From: Chloroflexota bacterium
Lineage (GTDB): Bacteria; Chloroflexota; UBA11872; VXOZ01
DNA: 64,000 nucleotides
Direction: 5' to 3'
Assembly (NCBI GenBank): GCA_958295775.1
Contig: CATQHC010000009.1
Span: 124,001 to 188,000, forward strand
Program-made: the position numbers and the translations under genes
In this document: positions 50,622 to 58,551 of the stretch, in pieces
Layout of the letters: every line of letters begins with the position of its first letter
How positions within the stretch are numbered: position 1 is the stretch's first letter
The notes under the pieces: model-generated
Database searches by the model: none
What the model saw: only the letters and a program-made list of their open reading frames with translations
Told to the model about the DNA's origin: nothing

Positions 50622-51428
50622 TTATTTGAACGCTTGGCGCAAGTGCTCTTGGTTCAGCCGTGCAATTTCCGCGGTGGGGAGTTCCGACTTTGGATCGGAG
50701 TCTGACCATTCGTGGAGGACCCAGTGGGAATATCCATTTGCGCGGAGCACAGAGAAGACTTCAGCGAGCGCCACATCACCCTCTCCCAGCACCTCCACAC
50801 ACGTTGCGTTCCCTACGGTGTCGCGAATGTGCACCATGCGCAGTCGTGGGTAGAACTCCCGCAATACCGCGATACCGTCGGCGCCGCCCCACACCGCCCA
50901 GTTGAAGTCCAAACACAAGCCAAGCGCATCTGCGCTGATTCCGGCCATTATTCCACGAAACACCTGGGCACCATGTGCAAACTCATGCTGATGATTGTGC
51001 AACAGCGGCATTACACCTTCTGCGGCAGTGAAGGCGCATAGCTCCGTGAGGTGCGTTACTTGCAAGTCGATCTCTGCCTGTGTCAGCGGGCCGTTCTGTT
51101 TTCTTCCCGTGCTGATCACGAGATACTCAGCTCCCACTGCGCCGGCGAATTCCGCCGCGGCGCGCGCCTGCGGCATGGACTTCTCCCGGACCGCAACCGG
51201 ATCATGCCAAGCGCCGCCCACGTGAATTCCTGCCGTCTCCAGCCCATTCCCGTATACTGCCCTGCGATGCGCGGCAACATCATTGGGGTCGTTCACGTAG
51301 GCATAGCCGATTTCCAAACCGTCATACCCCGCTGCTGCCAAGTCCCTGCCGATCGTGGGCAAGACACCGCCAAGGTCCTGCGTTTCTCTCAGCCACAGGC
51401 GAGCCTGACAACCGATCTTTGGCGCCAT
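50622..51428 (-). CDS. Sugar-phosphate isomerase/epimerase-like TIM barrel
   Basis: 268 residues starting at the ATG with AGGAG 10 nt before it (MAPKIGCQARLW). Fold markers: YDGLEIGYAYVND, TAGIHVGGAWHD, VMPLLHNHQHEFAHG, LCLDFNWAVWGGADG and MVHIRDTVGN, LHEWSDSDP, giving the usual Glu/Asp/His metal set. Typical of inosose dehydratase / epimerase families. It starts divergently from the small membrane protein gene downstream. Substrate unknown. Confidence 0.87.
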   Translation of the reverse strand: MAPKIGCQARLWLRETQDLGGVLPTIGRDLAAAGYDGLEIGYAYVNDPNDVAAHRRAVYGNGLETAGIHVGGAWHDPVAVREKSMPQARAAAEFAGAVGAEYLVISTGRKQNGPLTQAEIDLQVTHLTELCAFTAAEGVMPLLHNHQHEFAHGAQVFRGIMAGISADALGLCLDFNWAVWGGADGIAVLREFYPRLRMVHIRDTVGNATCVEVLGEGDVALAEVFSVLRANGYSHWVLHEWSDSDPKSELPTAEIARLNQEHLRQAFK

Positions 51429-51630
51429 GATTTGCGTGCTCCTAAACACTGGGTGTGCGTCGATGTGAATCTGAGCAATAGGGAATCTCGTCGAACCAGG
51501 AAAGTAACCAGGAATGCTCACGCTTGAATTTCAGGCAAATGCCTGGGATGCGTTCTGCGCGAGATTGGTGTACTATGTGACTACTTCCGCGTTTACCAGA
51601 GGGATTTGCATTCTTCGGAGGATCGTGCAG

Positions 51631-51783
51631 ATGATGGACATCGTGCTGCGCTTGATTGGGCTTGTTGTCTGGGGGTTCTTTTCAGGGCTGCCCTTCGTCG
51701 TCGCGCCCATGATTGCCATATTGACTTGTCTCACCATTATGGTCGCAGTCAAAGGAATAATGCGCGGAAACTCAAGCAACTAG
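51631..51783 (+). CDS. Small membrane protein
   Basis: 50 residues: MMDIVLRLIGLVVWGFFSG then LPFVVAPMIAILTCLTIMVA, effectively two hydrophobic helices and a short charged tail. GGAGG lies 9 nt before the ATG at 51631. The same frame is open from 51514 but the upstream part has no ribosome site. It ends 5 nt before the end of sufU on the other strand. Not recognised. Confidence 0.5.
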   Translation: MMDIVLRLIGLVVWGFFSGLPFVVAPMIAILTCLTIMVAVKGIMRGNSSN

Positions 51784-51788
51784 ACCGC

Positions 51789-52244
51789 TTACTCGACCTC
51801 GATCGAGACACGTTGGCCGGCATCTTCATTTGCCAAACCGTGTTCAAGCGTCACCCACGGCAGGAGCGCGCATTTAACTCGTAGAGGAAAGTTGGCAACT
51901 CCCTTAAGGGATTCAAGATCTTCCAACTCTTCGGGTAGCGCTACGTCCTCCCCATGCATCATGGCCTTGAACTGGTCGCTTATTTGACGTACTTCCTCTC
52001 GCGACTTTCCCTGCAGCACCTCAGTCATCATCGATGCCGCCGCGAGACTGATCGCGCAGCCGGAACCATCGAAGTGCACCTCTTTAAGGCACTCTCCATC
52101 TAGCGCTACGTAAACCTCAACATCGTCTCCGCACAGCGGATTGCTACCCTCGGCTTCAATGTCGGCATGCGGCGGCCTGCCTCGATTGTGCGGACTCTCG
52201 TAGTGATCGAGAATGATTTCCTTATAGAGATCGTTCAACTGCAT
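51789..52244 (-). CDS. sufU: Iron-sulfur/sulfur-transfer protein SufU
   Basis: Zinc-dependent sulfurtransferase partner of SufS, 151 residues. Cys ligands in NPLCGDD, GSGCAISLAAASMM and RVKCALLPW, plus Asp, as in Bacillus SufU; the insert typical of SufU between the second and third Cys is present. It begins within the 3' end of sufS (23-bp overlap). Last gene of the Suf operon. Confidence 0.94.
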   Translation of the reverse strand: MQLNDLYKEIILDHYESPHNRGRPPHADIEAEGSNPLCGDDVEVYVALDGECLKEVHFDGSGCAISLAAASMMTEVLQGKSREEVRQISDQFKAMMHGEDVALPEELEDLESLKGVANFPLRVKCALLPWVTLEHGLANEDAGQRVSIEVE

Positions 52245-53475
52245 GTCCGAAAATCCTCTGCGCCTTGTGTAACCCTTGAACCAGCGCGTCTACCTCTTGC
52301 TCGGTGGTGTACACATAGAAGCTCGCGCGCGCCGTGGCAGGTACGTTGAATCTGCGCATAAGCGGCTGGCAGCAGTGATGTCCCGCGCGCACGGCAACGG
52401 CTTCACTGTCCAGAATCTGCGCGATGTCGTGTGGATGCACGCCGTCCAATACAAAGGAGATGACGCCGGCGCGGGTCTGCAATTCCCAGGGGCCAAAGAG
52501 CTTTATTCCGGAGACTTCACGCAACTTGTCAAGCGCATACTGGGTAATCTGTAATTCGTGCTCACGCACACTCTCCATGCCAAGTTCAGACAAGTAGTCA
52601 ACAGCCGCACCCAATGCAATCACATCGGCAATATTCGGCGTGCCTGCTTCAAATTTCTGCGGTACGTCCGCCCAAGTAGATTCGGTGAGCATGACTTTGC
52701 GAATCATACTGCCGCCGCCCATAAAGGGACGCATAGACTTCAGCAAGTGAGGCTTCGCATAGAGCACACCCACACCGGTCGGCCCCATCATCTTGTGGCC
52801 CGAGAAGGCTAGAAAATCGCAGTCGATGTCCTGCACATCCACCGGCATGTGGGGCACGCTCTGAGCCGCGTCGAGCAGTACCAACGCTCCGTACTTGTGG
52901 GCTTTCTTGACAATGCCCTTCACCGGATTGACAGTGCCAAGTACATTTGATACATGGGTAACCGCAATCAGCCGTGTCTTTTCAGTAATGAGGACGTCGA
53001 AGCCGTCCAGCATGAGACGACCTTCATTGTTCACGCGCAGGAAACGGAGGTCGGCTCCCTGCTCTTGCGCCAGCAATTGCCAGGGAACAAGATTCGAATG
53101 ATGCTCCATCTCTGAGATGAGGATCTCATCATCGGCGCCGACATTGTCGCTGCCCCACGCGTACCGCACGAGATTGATGGCTTCGGTGGTATTGCGGACA
53201 AAGATTATGCACTCCGGCGACGGAGCATTGATGAAGCGGGCGACCTTAGCTCGCGCCTCTTCGTACGCCGCGGTAGCCTGTTCGCTTATCGTGTAGATGC
53301 CACGATGAACATTGGCGTTATACCGCGTGTAGAAGTGCACCAGGCTGTCAATGACCGCCTGCGGTTTCTGTGAAGTCGCTGCGTTATCCAAATACACGAG
53401 CGGTTTGCCGTGTACTTGCGTCCCCAATATGGGGAAGTCTTGCCGCACAGCGTGCACATCAAAGTTGACTTCCAT
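52222..53475 (-). CDS. sufS: Cysteine desulfurase SufS
   Basis: PLP enzyme of 417 residues that releases sulfur from cysteine to SufU. Markers: YLDNAATSQKPQAVIDSL, SEMEHHSNLVPWQ, DAAQSVPHMPVDV, FSGHKMMGPTGVGVLY with the PLP Lys, and the catalytic-loop Cys in VRAGHHCCQPLM. Overlaps sufU. Confidence 0.95.
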   Translation of the reverse strand: MEVNFDVHAVRQDFPILGTQVHGKPLVYLDNAATSQKPQAVIDSLVHFYTRYNANVHRGIYTISEQATAAYEEARAKVARFINAPSPECIIFVRNTTEAINLVRYAWGSDNVGADDEILISEMEHHSNLVPWQLLAQEQGADLRFLRVNNEGRLMLDGFDVLITEKTRLIAVTHVSNVLGTVNPVKGIVKKAHKYGALVLLDAAQSVPHMPVDVQDIDCDFLAFSGHKMMGPTGVGVLYAKPHLLKSMRPFMGGGSMIRKVMLTESTWADVPQKFEAGTPNIADVIALGAAVDYLSELGMESVREHELQITQYALDKLREVSGIKLFGPWELQTRAGVISFVLDGVHPHDIAQILDSEAVAVRAGHHCCQPLMRRFNVPATARASFYVYTTEQEVDALVQGLHKAQRIFGHAVERSL

Positions 53476-53521
53476 CGTGCACAGTCCTATCTAGCGAAGG
53501 GATGCCGGTCTGCCGCGCGAA

Positions 53522-53833
53522 TCACTCCAGATCCACAAACACATCCTGGCCCTCGATCTTTACATCGTAAGCATTAACCGGCACCACCGCGGGAAAGGTG
53601 ATGGCGCGCCCCGTGCAGACATCAAAACGAGCGCCGTGCCGGGGGCATTCCAGCGTCGTACCGTCTAGTTCGCCTTCACCCAGTGGTCCTCCGTCATGGG
53701 TGCAAATATTGTCTATGCAGTATACGGCGCCTGCGACACGCGCCAATGCGAAGCTTTCGCCCTCAATATCAACGACAATAGCCCGCCCCTCCGGAATATC
53801 GTCCACCGACGCTGCTCTCACATAGTTTGCCAT
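53522..53833 (-). CDS. Rieske [2Fe-2S] ferredoxin-like protein
   Basis: 103 residues with the Rieske ligands CTH (NICTHDGGPLGEG) and CPRH (LECPRHGARFDV). Related to NirD and dioxygenase ferredoxins. Its place between sufD and sufS, 3 nt after sufD, suggests it supplies electrons to cluster assembly; similar insertions are known in Suf operons of Gram-positive and related bacteria. Confidence 0.9.
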   Translation of the reverse strand: MANYVRAASVDDIPEGRAIVVDIEGESFALARVAGAVYCIDNICTHDGGPLGEGELDGTTLECPRHGARFDVCTGRAITFPAVVPVNAYDVKIEGQDVFVDLE

Positions 53834-53836
53834 GCG

Positions 53837-55201
53837 TCAATCCTCTACCTGCCATCCGGTCATTTTCTCTTGGATCTTGCCGGCAAGCTGGGCCTGCACG
53901 CCGGCTACCGACGTGTGTTCGATAACCTCCGTAAAGAAACCCTCCACCAACATGCGCGCAGCTTCATCCCTATCCAACCCGCGCGTCATAACGTAGAAGA
54001 GTTCCTCCGGGTCCACTTGTCCGGTGGCCGATCCGTGGGTGCAGCGCACGTCATCGTTGTCAATTTCCAGAATAGGAATTGAGTCGGAGCGAGCACGCTT
54101 GCTCAGGAGTAAGTTGCGGTTCTCTTGATACGCATCCGTGCGCTTCGAACCCTTGCGGACACCGATCACGCCGGTAAAGACAGCACGGGAACGGTCCCGC
54201 AGCGCGCCCTTGATCAACAAGTCGCTCGTGCTGTAAGGAGCACGGTGATCTTGCATAGTCTTATAGTCCATATGCTGTGTGCCATCAGTAAAGAAGAACC
54301 CTCGATGAAAGGACTCCACTCCTGAGCCTGCAAAGCTATTGTCAACGTAATTCTTGACAAGCCGGCCGCCTGTGGCCGCTAAGATTGTATGCAGATTGCC
54401 GTCATTGTCTACGCGGAGTCGTTGAAAACCCAACTCAAACACGTGCCGGCCCCAGTCTTGGAGCGTGACGTGCCGTACGTGGGCGCCATCCTTAACAACT
54501 ACCTCAGTAGCCGGGCAGGAAAACGACTGCTCTGCGAGCGATGGGCTTGCGTAGCGTTCTACAAACGTCACCTGACTTCCCCGGTCTGCCACAAGCAGGA
54601 CGTGAGGAAAGACCGCAATGTTCTCAGCATTCATCCAGGCAACGAACTGAATTGGGAGCGCAACCTCAGTATCCGGCGGCACGTAACAGAAGATTCCGCC
54701 TGAGAAAAAAGCACCGTGCAACGCGGGGAATTTGCCGTCGGCCGGAGTCACCACCCGCCCAAGGTGTGGTTGTACCAATTCGGGGTGCGTGCGGGCGGCC
54801 TCAGCGAGCGGCGCCAGGACCACGCCCTGCTCCTGCAGGGATGCATCAAGCGTCGTAAACGCTACTTCCGAATTAATCTGTACCGCCAAACCGCCCCAGG
54901 CATCGCCGGTATCGATATGCGGATGGATTGCTTCCGGCAAGTCCGCCGCAGCCTTCGCTTCAATGCCGGCGGGCATGTACAGCAGCAGCTCGTCCAGCTC
55001 TAGTTCACGATAGTCGGTGCGCCGCCAATCCTCATCTCTCAGCGTGGGCATTGGCGATTCTTCATACGCCTCCCAAGCCTCCTGACGCAGATTCCGCACC
55101 CAATCCGGCTCACCGCAAGCTCGTGACACTTCTTGCCAGGCTGCGGCTGTTATTCCTTGCAGGGCCGTCAACGGCTTTTGTTCAACTGACGATTGGCTCA
55201 C
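53837..55201 (-). CDS. sufD: Fe-S assembly protein SufD
   Basis: 454 residues, scaffold partner of SufB. C-terminal family block: FTGVIGVRKGSKRTDAYQENRNLLLSKRARSDSIPILEI and CTHGSATGQVDPEELFYVMTRGL, with parallel beta-helix core. The gene follows sufB after a 175-nt gap that holds a hairpin. Confidence 0.94.
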   Translation of the reverse strand: MSQSSVEQKPLTALQGITAAAWQEVSRACGEPDWVRNLRQEAWEAYEESPMPTLRDEDWRRTDYRELELDELLLYMPAGIEAKAAADLPEAIHPHIDTGDAWGGLAVQINSEVAFTTLDASLQEQGVVLAPLAEAARTHPELVQPHLGRVVTPADGKFPALHGAFFSGGIFCYVPPDTEVALPIQFVAWMNAENIAVFPHVLLVADRGSQVTFVERYASPSLAEQSFSCPATEVVVKDGAHVRHVTLQDWGRHVFELGFQRLRVDNDGNLHTILAATGGRLVKNYVDNSFAGSGVESFHRGFFFTDGTQHMDYKTMQDHRAPYSTSDLLIKGALRDRSRAVFTGVIGVRKGSKRTDAYQENRNLLLSKRARSDSIPILEIDNDDVRCTHGSATGQVDPEELFYVMTRGLDRDEAARMLVEGFFTEVIEHTSVAGVQAQLAGKIQEKMTGWQVED

Positions 55202-55283
55202 GCTTCTCTTTCCTGATGTATTTCGTGCTTGAAAGCGATTCTATAAACCCATAATTGCTCTGATTGACCGTTTTACAGCAATT

Positions 55284-55328
55284 GCGCCAGACAGGAGGCA
55301 CATTTCGTCATGCTTCCTTGTCTGGCGC
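55284..55328 (-). promoter_or_regulatory. Intercistronic hairpin between sufB and sufD
   Basis: GCGCCAGACA (55284-55295 region) pairs with TGTCTGGCGC (55319-55328), the stem continuing imperfectly to a loop. On the transcribed strand it is followed by AATTGCTGTAAAA, not by a T-run, so it is more likely an mRNA-stability or processing element than a terminator. Confidence 0.5.
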
Positions 55329-55376
55329 TGCGCGCCTCAATTCAAACCGGAAATGCCCGGTCAGGATGCGCTCCGC

Positions 55377-56792
55377 TTAACCGACTGCCTTATCCATCTG
55401 TAGCTGGATAAGACGGTTCATTTCCACGGCATACTCCATCGGCAATTCTTTGACAATTGGCTCGATGAAGCCGCTCACAATCATGCCAGCCGCCTCGGAT
55501 TCGCCCAGCCCGCGGCTCATGAGGTAAAAGAGTTGGTCTTCGCCAATCCTGCTTACCACGGCCTCGTGGCCCAGACTCACCTGCTCTTCTTCAATTTCGA
55601 TGGTTGGATAGGTATCGGACCGAGATGCTTCATCCAAAATGAGCGCATCGCAACGCATGGCCGACTTCGACTTCTCCGCGCCCTTGTAAATCTTGAGCAG
55701 ACCTCTAAATGAGGTGCGCCCGCCGTGCTGGCTGATCGACTTGGAGATGATCTTGGATGAAGTATTAGGCGCCACGTGGATCGCCTTGCCACCCGCATCC
55801 AGCACCTGGCCGTCACCGGCATACGCTATCGAGAGAATGTCGCCCTTGGCCCCCGGCTCCATCAGATAGACGCTGGGATACTTCATCGTGATGTTGGAAC
55901 CAAGGTTTGCGTCCACCCACTCCATCACGCCCCCGGCATAGACTGCGGAGCGCTGCGTCACCAGGTTGTACACGTTGGTCGACCAATTCTGGATGGTGGT
56001 ATAGCGACAGCGGGCGTTCTTCTTGACGATGATCTCAATCACGCCGCTATGGAATGAGTCGGTTGAGTAAACCGGCGCCGTGCAGCCCTCGACGTAATGC
56101 ACGTACGCGCCTTCATCCACGATGATGAGCGTGCGTTCAAACTGCCCCATCTGTTCCGCATTGATGCGGAAATATGCTTGAAGCGGAATAGTCACCTGCA
56201 CACCCGGAGGCACGTATACGAAAGAACCGCCGCTCCAGAATGCGCCGTTCATCGCGGCGAACTTGTTATCCGCCGACGGAATGACCGTTCCAAAATACTG
56301 CCGAAAGAGCTCAGGGTGCTGCTCCAGACCTTCCTCCGTGCTGAGAAAGATGACACCCTTGGCTTCAAGGTCCTTCTGAATGGAATGGTAGACGACTTCA
56401 GATTCGTATTGCGCGGAGACTCCCGCCAGAAACTTGCGCTCCGCCTCTGGGATGCCAAGCTTATCGAAGGTGTCTTTGATGTACTCAGGCACGTCCTCCC
56501 AGGTAGTGCCCTGCTTTTCAGTAGTGCGCACGAAGTATGAGAGATCGTCAAACGGAATCTTGGAGAGATCCGCGCCCCACTTGGGCATCGGCTTCTTATT
56601 GAATATCTCCAGAGACTTGAGCCGGAATTCGAGCATCCACTCCGGCTCATTCTTCATCTGAGAGATCTCGATCACGCGATCGGGATCAAGTCCCTTAGGC
56701 GCCTTGTAGATCGCCTGATCGGGATCCGCAAAGCCATACTTCTCTTTATATACTCGCTTACTTTCTTGAATATCCTGCTCGGTAACCGCCAT
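55377..56792 (-). CDS. sufB: Fe-S assembly protein SufB
   Basis: 471 residues, main Fe-S scaffold of the SufBCD complex. Blocks: [57 protein letters not shown] and [19 protein letters not shown], all highly conserved in SufB. The Cys of NARCRYTT is the usual scaffold Cys. 43 nt behind sufC. Confidence 0.96.
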   Translation of the reverse strand: MAVTEQDIQESKRVYKEKYGFADPDQAIYKAPKGLDPDRVIEISQMKNEPEWMLEFRLKSLEIFNKKPMPKWGADLSKIPFDDLSYFVRTTEKQGTTWEDVPEYIKDTFDKLGIPEAERKFLAGVSAQYESEVVYHSIQKDLEAKGVIFLSTEEGLEQHPELFRQYFGTVIPSADNKFAAMNGAFWSGGSFVYVPPGVQVTIPLQAYFRINAEQMGQFERTLIIVDEGAYVHYVEGCTAPVYSTDSFHSGVIEIIVKKNARCRYTTIQNWSTNVYNLVTQRSAVYAGGVMEWVDANLGSNITMKYPSVYLMEPGAKGDILSIAYAGDGQVLDAGGKAIHVAPNTSSKIISKSISQHGGRTSFRGLLKIYKGAEKSKSAMRCDALILDEASRSDTYPTIEIEEEQVSLGHEAVVSRIGEDQLFYLMSRGLGESEAAGMIVSGFIEPIVKELPMEYAVEMNRLIQLQMDKAVG

Positions 56793-56835
56793 CTCAGCAC
56801 CTGCCTCTCTAAGCTTCCTGCGTCCGTGACGAAGT

Positions 56836-57609
56836 CTACGTTTCTGACGAAGCCACCATCACCTCGTCCAAGAGCACATCGTATCCCTTGGCCTCAAGCT
56901 CCTCAGCCAGCTCAAAGCCACCCGACTGCCGTATCTTACCATCCACCATGATGTGCACGTAGTCGGGCTTTACGAAGTGCAGAATGCGTGGGTAGTGCGT
57001 AATAATCACAATTGACATCTCAGGATGCATGATCGATGAGATGCCCTCGCCGACTGCGCGAATGGCATCGATGTCCAGGCCGGAGTCAATCTCATCCAAT
57101 ACGGCTAGTTTCGGCTCGAGCACGGCCATCTGCAAGATTTCCATCCGTTTTTTCTCGCCGCCGGAAAAGCCGTCGTTTAAGTAGCGCCCTGCAAATTCAC
57201 GGCCAATCTTAAGCATGTCCATCTTCTCAAGCAGATGCTTGCGAAACTCTCGCGCGCTGATTTCCTTCTGCTTGACCGCTTTGAGCGACGTGCGCAGGAA
57301 GTTCAGAGTGCTCACCCCAGGAATGGCGAGCGGATACTGAAAAGCGAGGAAAATGCCGAGTTTGGCGCGGTCATTTGGCTCTCTCTCCAAAATGTCCTCG
57401 CCGTCGAAGAGCACCTGCCCTGCGGTTGCCTCATAGCTAGGGTGGCCCATCAGTGTATGGGCGAGGGTGCTCTTGCCGGAGCCGTTCGGCCCCATAATCG
57501 CGTGGATTTCGCCGCGCTTTACGGAGAGGTCTACGCCCCGTAGGATCTCGTTCTCTTCAATCTCGACGTGGAGATCCTCAATATGAAAAAACGGTTGCTC
57601 AGTAGCCAT
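56836..57609 (-). CDS. sufC: Fe-S assembly ATPase SufC
   Basis: 257-residue ABC ATPase: Walker [18 protein letters not shown], the SufC-typical [11 protein letters not shown], signature [15 protein letters not shown] and Walker [13 protein letters not shown]. Drives conformational change of SufBD. Confidence 0.96.
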   Translation of the reverse strand: MATEQPFFHIEDLHVEIEENEILRGVDLSVKRGEIHAIMGPNGSGKSTLAHTLMGHPSYEATAGQVLFDGEDILEREPNDRAKLGIFLAFQYPLAIPGVSTLNFLRTSLKAVKQKEISAREFRKHLLEKMDMLKIGREFAGRYLNDGFSGGEKKRMEILQMAVLEPKLAVLDEIDSGLDIDAIRAVGEGISSIMHPEMSIVIITHYPRILHFVKPDYVHIMVDGKIRQSGGFELAEELEAKGYDVLLDEVMVASSET

Positions 57610-57711
57610 CGTGTTCTATTCTCTACTCCTCATCGCTCAACTAACTTTCAATATCCGCAATCTGCTATACATCACTGCCAAGCCTCTGCCTGACCTCATT
57701 GAATATCAAGC

Positions 57712-58221
57712 CTAAGCCTTGGTTTGCGCAACATCTATCCTAGGACCCCGGTTCGAAATCTGAGGCACGGCAGGCAGTTGCCCCAAAGTGCCCTGTTTGG
57801 TGCTCCGGCCGTGGCGGGCCAGGTCCGCAAGGGTGGTATCCCCAAGCGTAAGGCTGAGTTGCTGTTCCAGTCTTCCCCATAGGAATACGGTGGGGCAGTA
57901 ATCCACCCGGTCGCAGCACACGCCCTCTTCGGGTTGCAGCGAGCACGATATCGGGGCAATCTCGCGCTCTGTTGCCAGGATCACCTGGAGCGCAGTGATC
58001 TGATCGGGCGCCTCGGCCAATATGTACCCGCCTTTGGCGCCGCGAATGCTCTCCACCAGTCCATTTTCCTTGAGGGTGGACACGATTTGCTCAAGGTAAC
58101 CCAGGGAAATGCCGGTCTCCTCGGCAATGCGCGCCAATGAGAGCGGCTTACCCTCAGTTGCCATCGCCAGCGCCGTCATAATGACGAGGCCATAATGGCC
58201 TCGTGTCGATATTCCCAGCAT
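57712..58221 (-). CDS. Rrf2-family Fe-S-responsive regulator
   Basis: 169 residues with the Rrf2 winged helix (STRGHYGLVIMTALAMATEG, IAEETGISLGYLEQIVSTLKENGLVESIRGAKGGY). Three to four Cys follow in ISCSLQPEEGVCCDRVDYC, the IscR-type cluster ligands. It therefore likely senses Fe-S status and controls the genes downstream, including itself. The ATG at 58221 has GGAG 6 nt upstream; a GTG 12 nt earlier is possible. First gene of the Suf operon. Confidence 0.92.
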   Translation of the reverse strand: MLGISTRGHYGLVIMTALAMATEGKPLSLARIAEETGISLGYLEQIVSTLKENGLVESIRGAKGGYILAEAPDQITALQVILATEREIAPISCSLQPEEGVCCDRVDYCPTVFLWGRLEQQLSLTLGDTTLADLARHGRSTKQGTLGQLPAVPQISNRGPRIDVAQTKA

Positions 58222-58253
58222 TCTACACTCCACACCGGCACACGCAGCGTTAT

Positions 58254-58275
58254 ATCCTAGCCACCTTCTAGGGAT
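58254..58275 (-). promoter_or_regulatory. Inverted repeat, putative Rrf2 operator
   Basis: On the plus strand ATCCTAG (58254-58260), 7-nt spacer, CTAGGGAT (58268-58275): near-perfect arms. It begins right after the -10 box of the suf promoter, covering the expected +1. Suitable for autorepression by the Rrf2 dimer. Confidence 0.6.
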
Positions 58276-58276
58276 T

Positions 58277-58306
58277 AGCGTAGCACTCTTCTTGCCGCAG
58301 CGTCAA
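58277..58306 (-). promoter_or_regulatory. Promoter of the suf operon
   Basis: Minus strand TTGACG (58306-58301), 18-nt spacer, TACGCT (58282-58277). Followed directly by the inverted repeat. Elsewhere in the gap 58234-58551 nothing further is clear, including the promoter for the rightward gene. Confidence 0.5.
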
Positions 58307-58551
58307 GGCAAACGCGCGACTGCGTGCCATGTGGGTCCAACGGCCCTCTGACAGAAATATGCACTCAGTTTTCCCGCAAAGCGCATCTTGCCTTGGTGTA
58401 TACTGCAAAGCACTTGCACTGTAGGCATGCGCTACCGGCGCCTCCGTGCCAACATTCGATACGGCGCTCACCAACTCGCTAATCTTCAGAATCAGAGTTC
58501 TCTTGTTCCCCTCGAAAAGTGACACTTTGACCCTGCGGTGGCAAGAACAGT

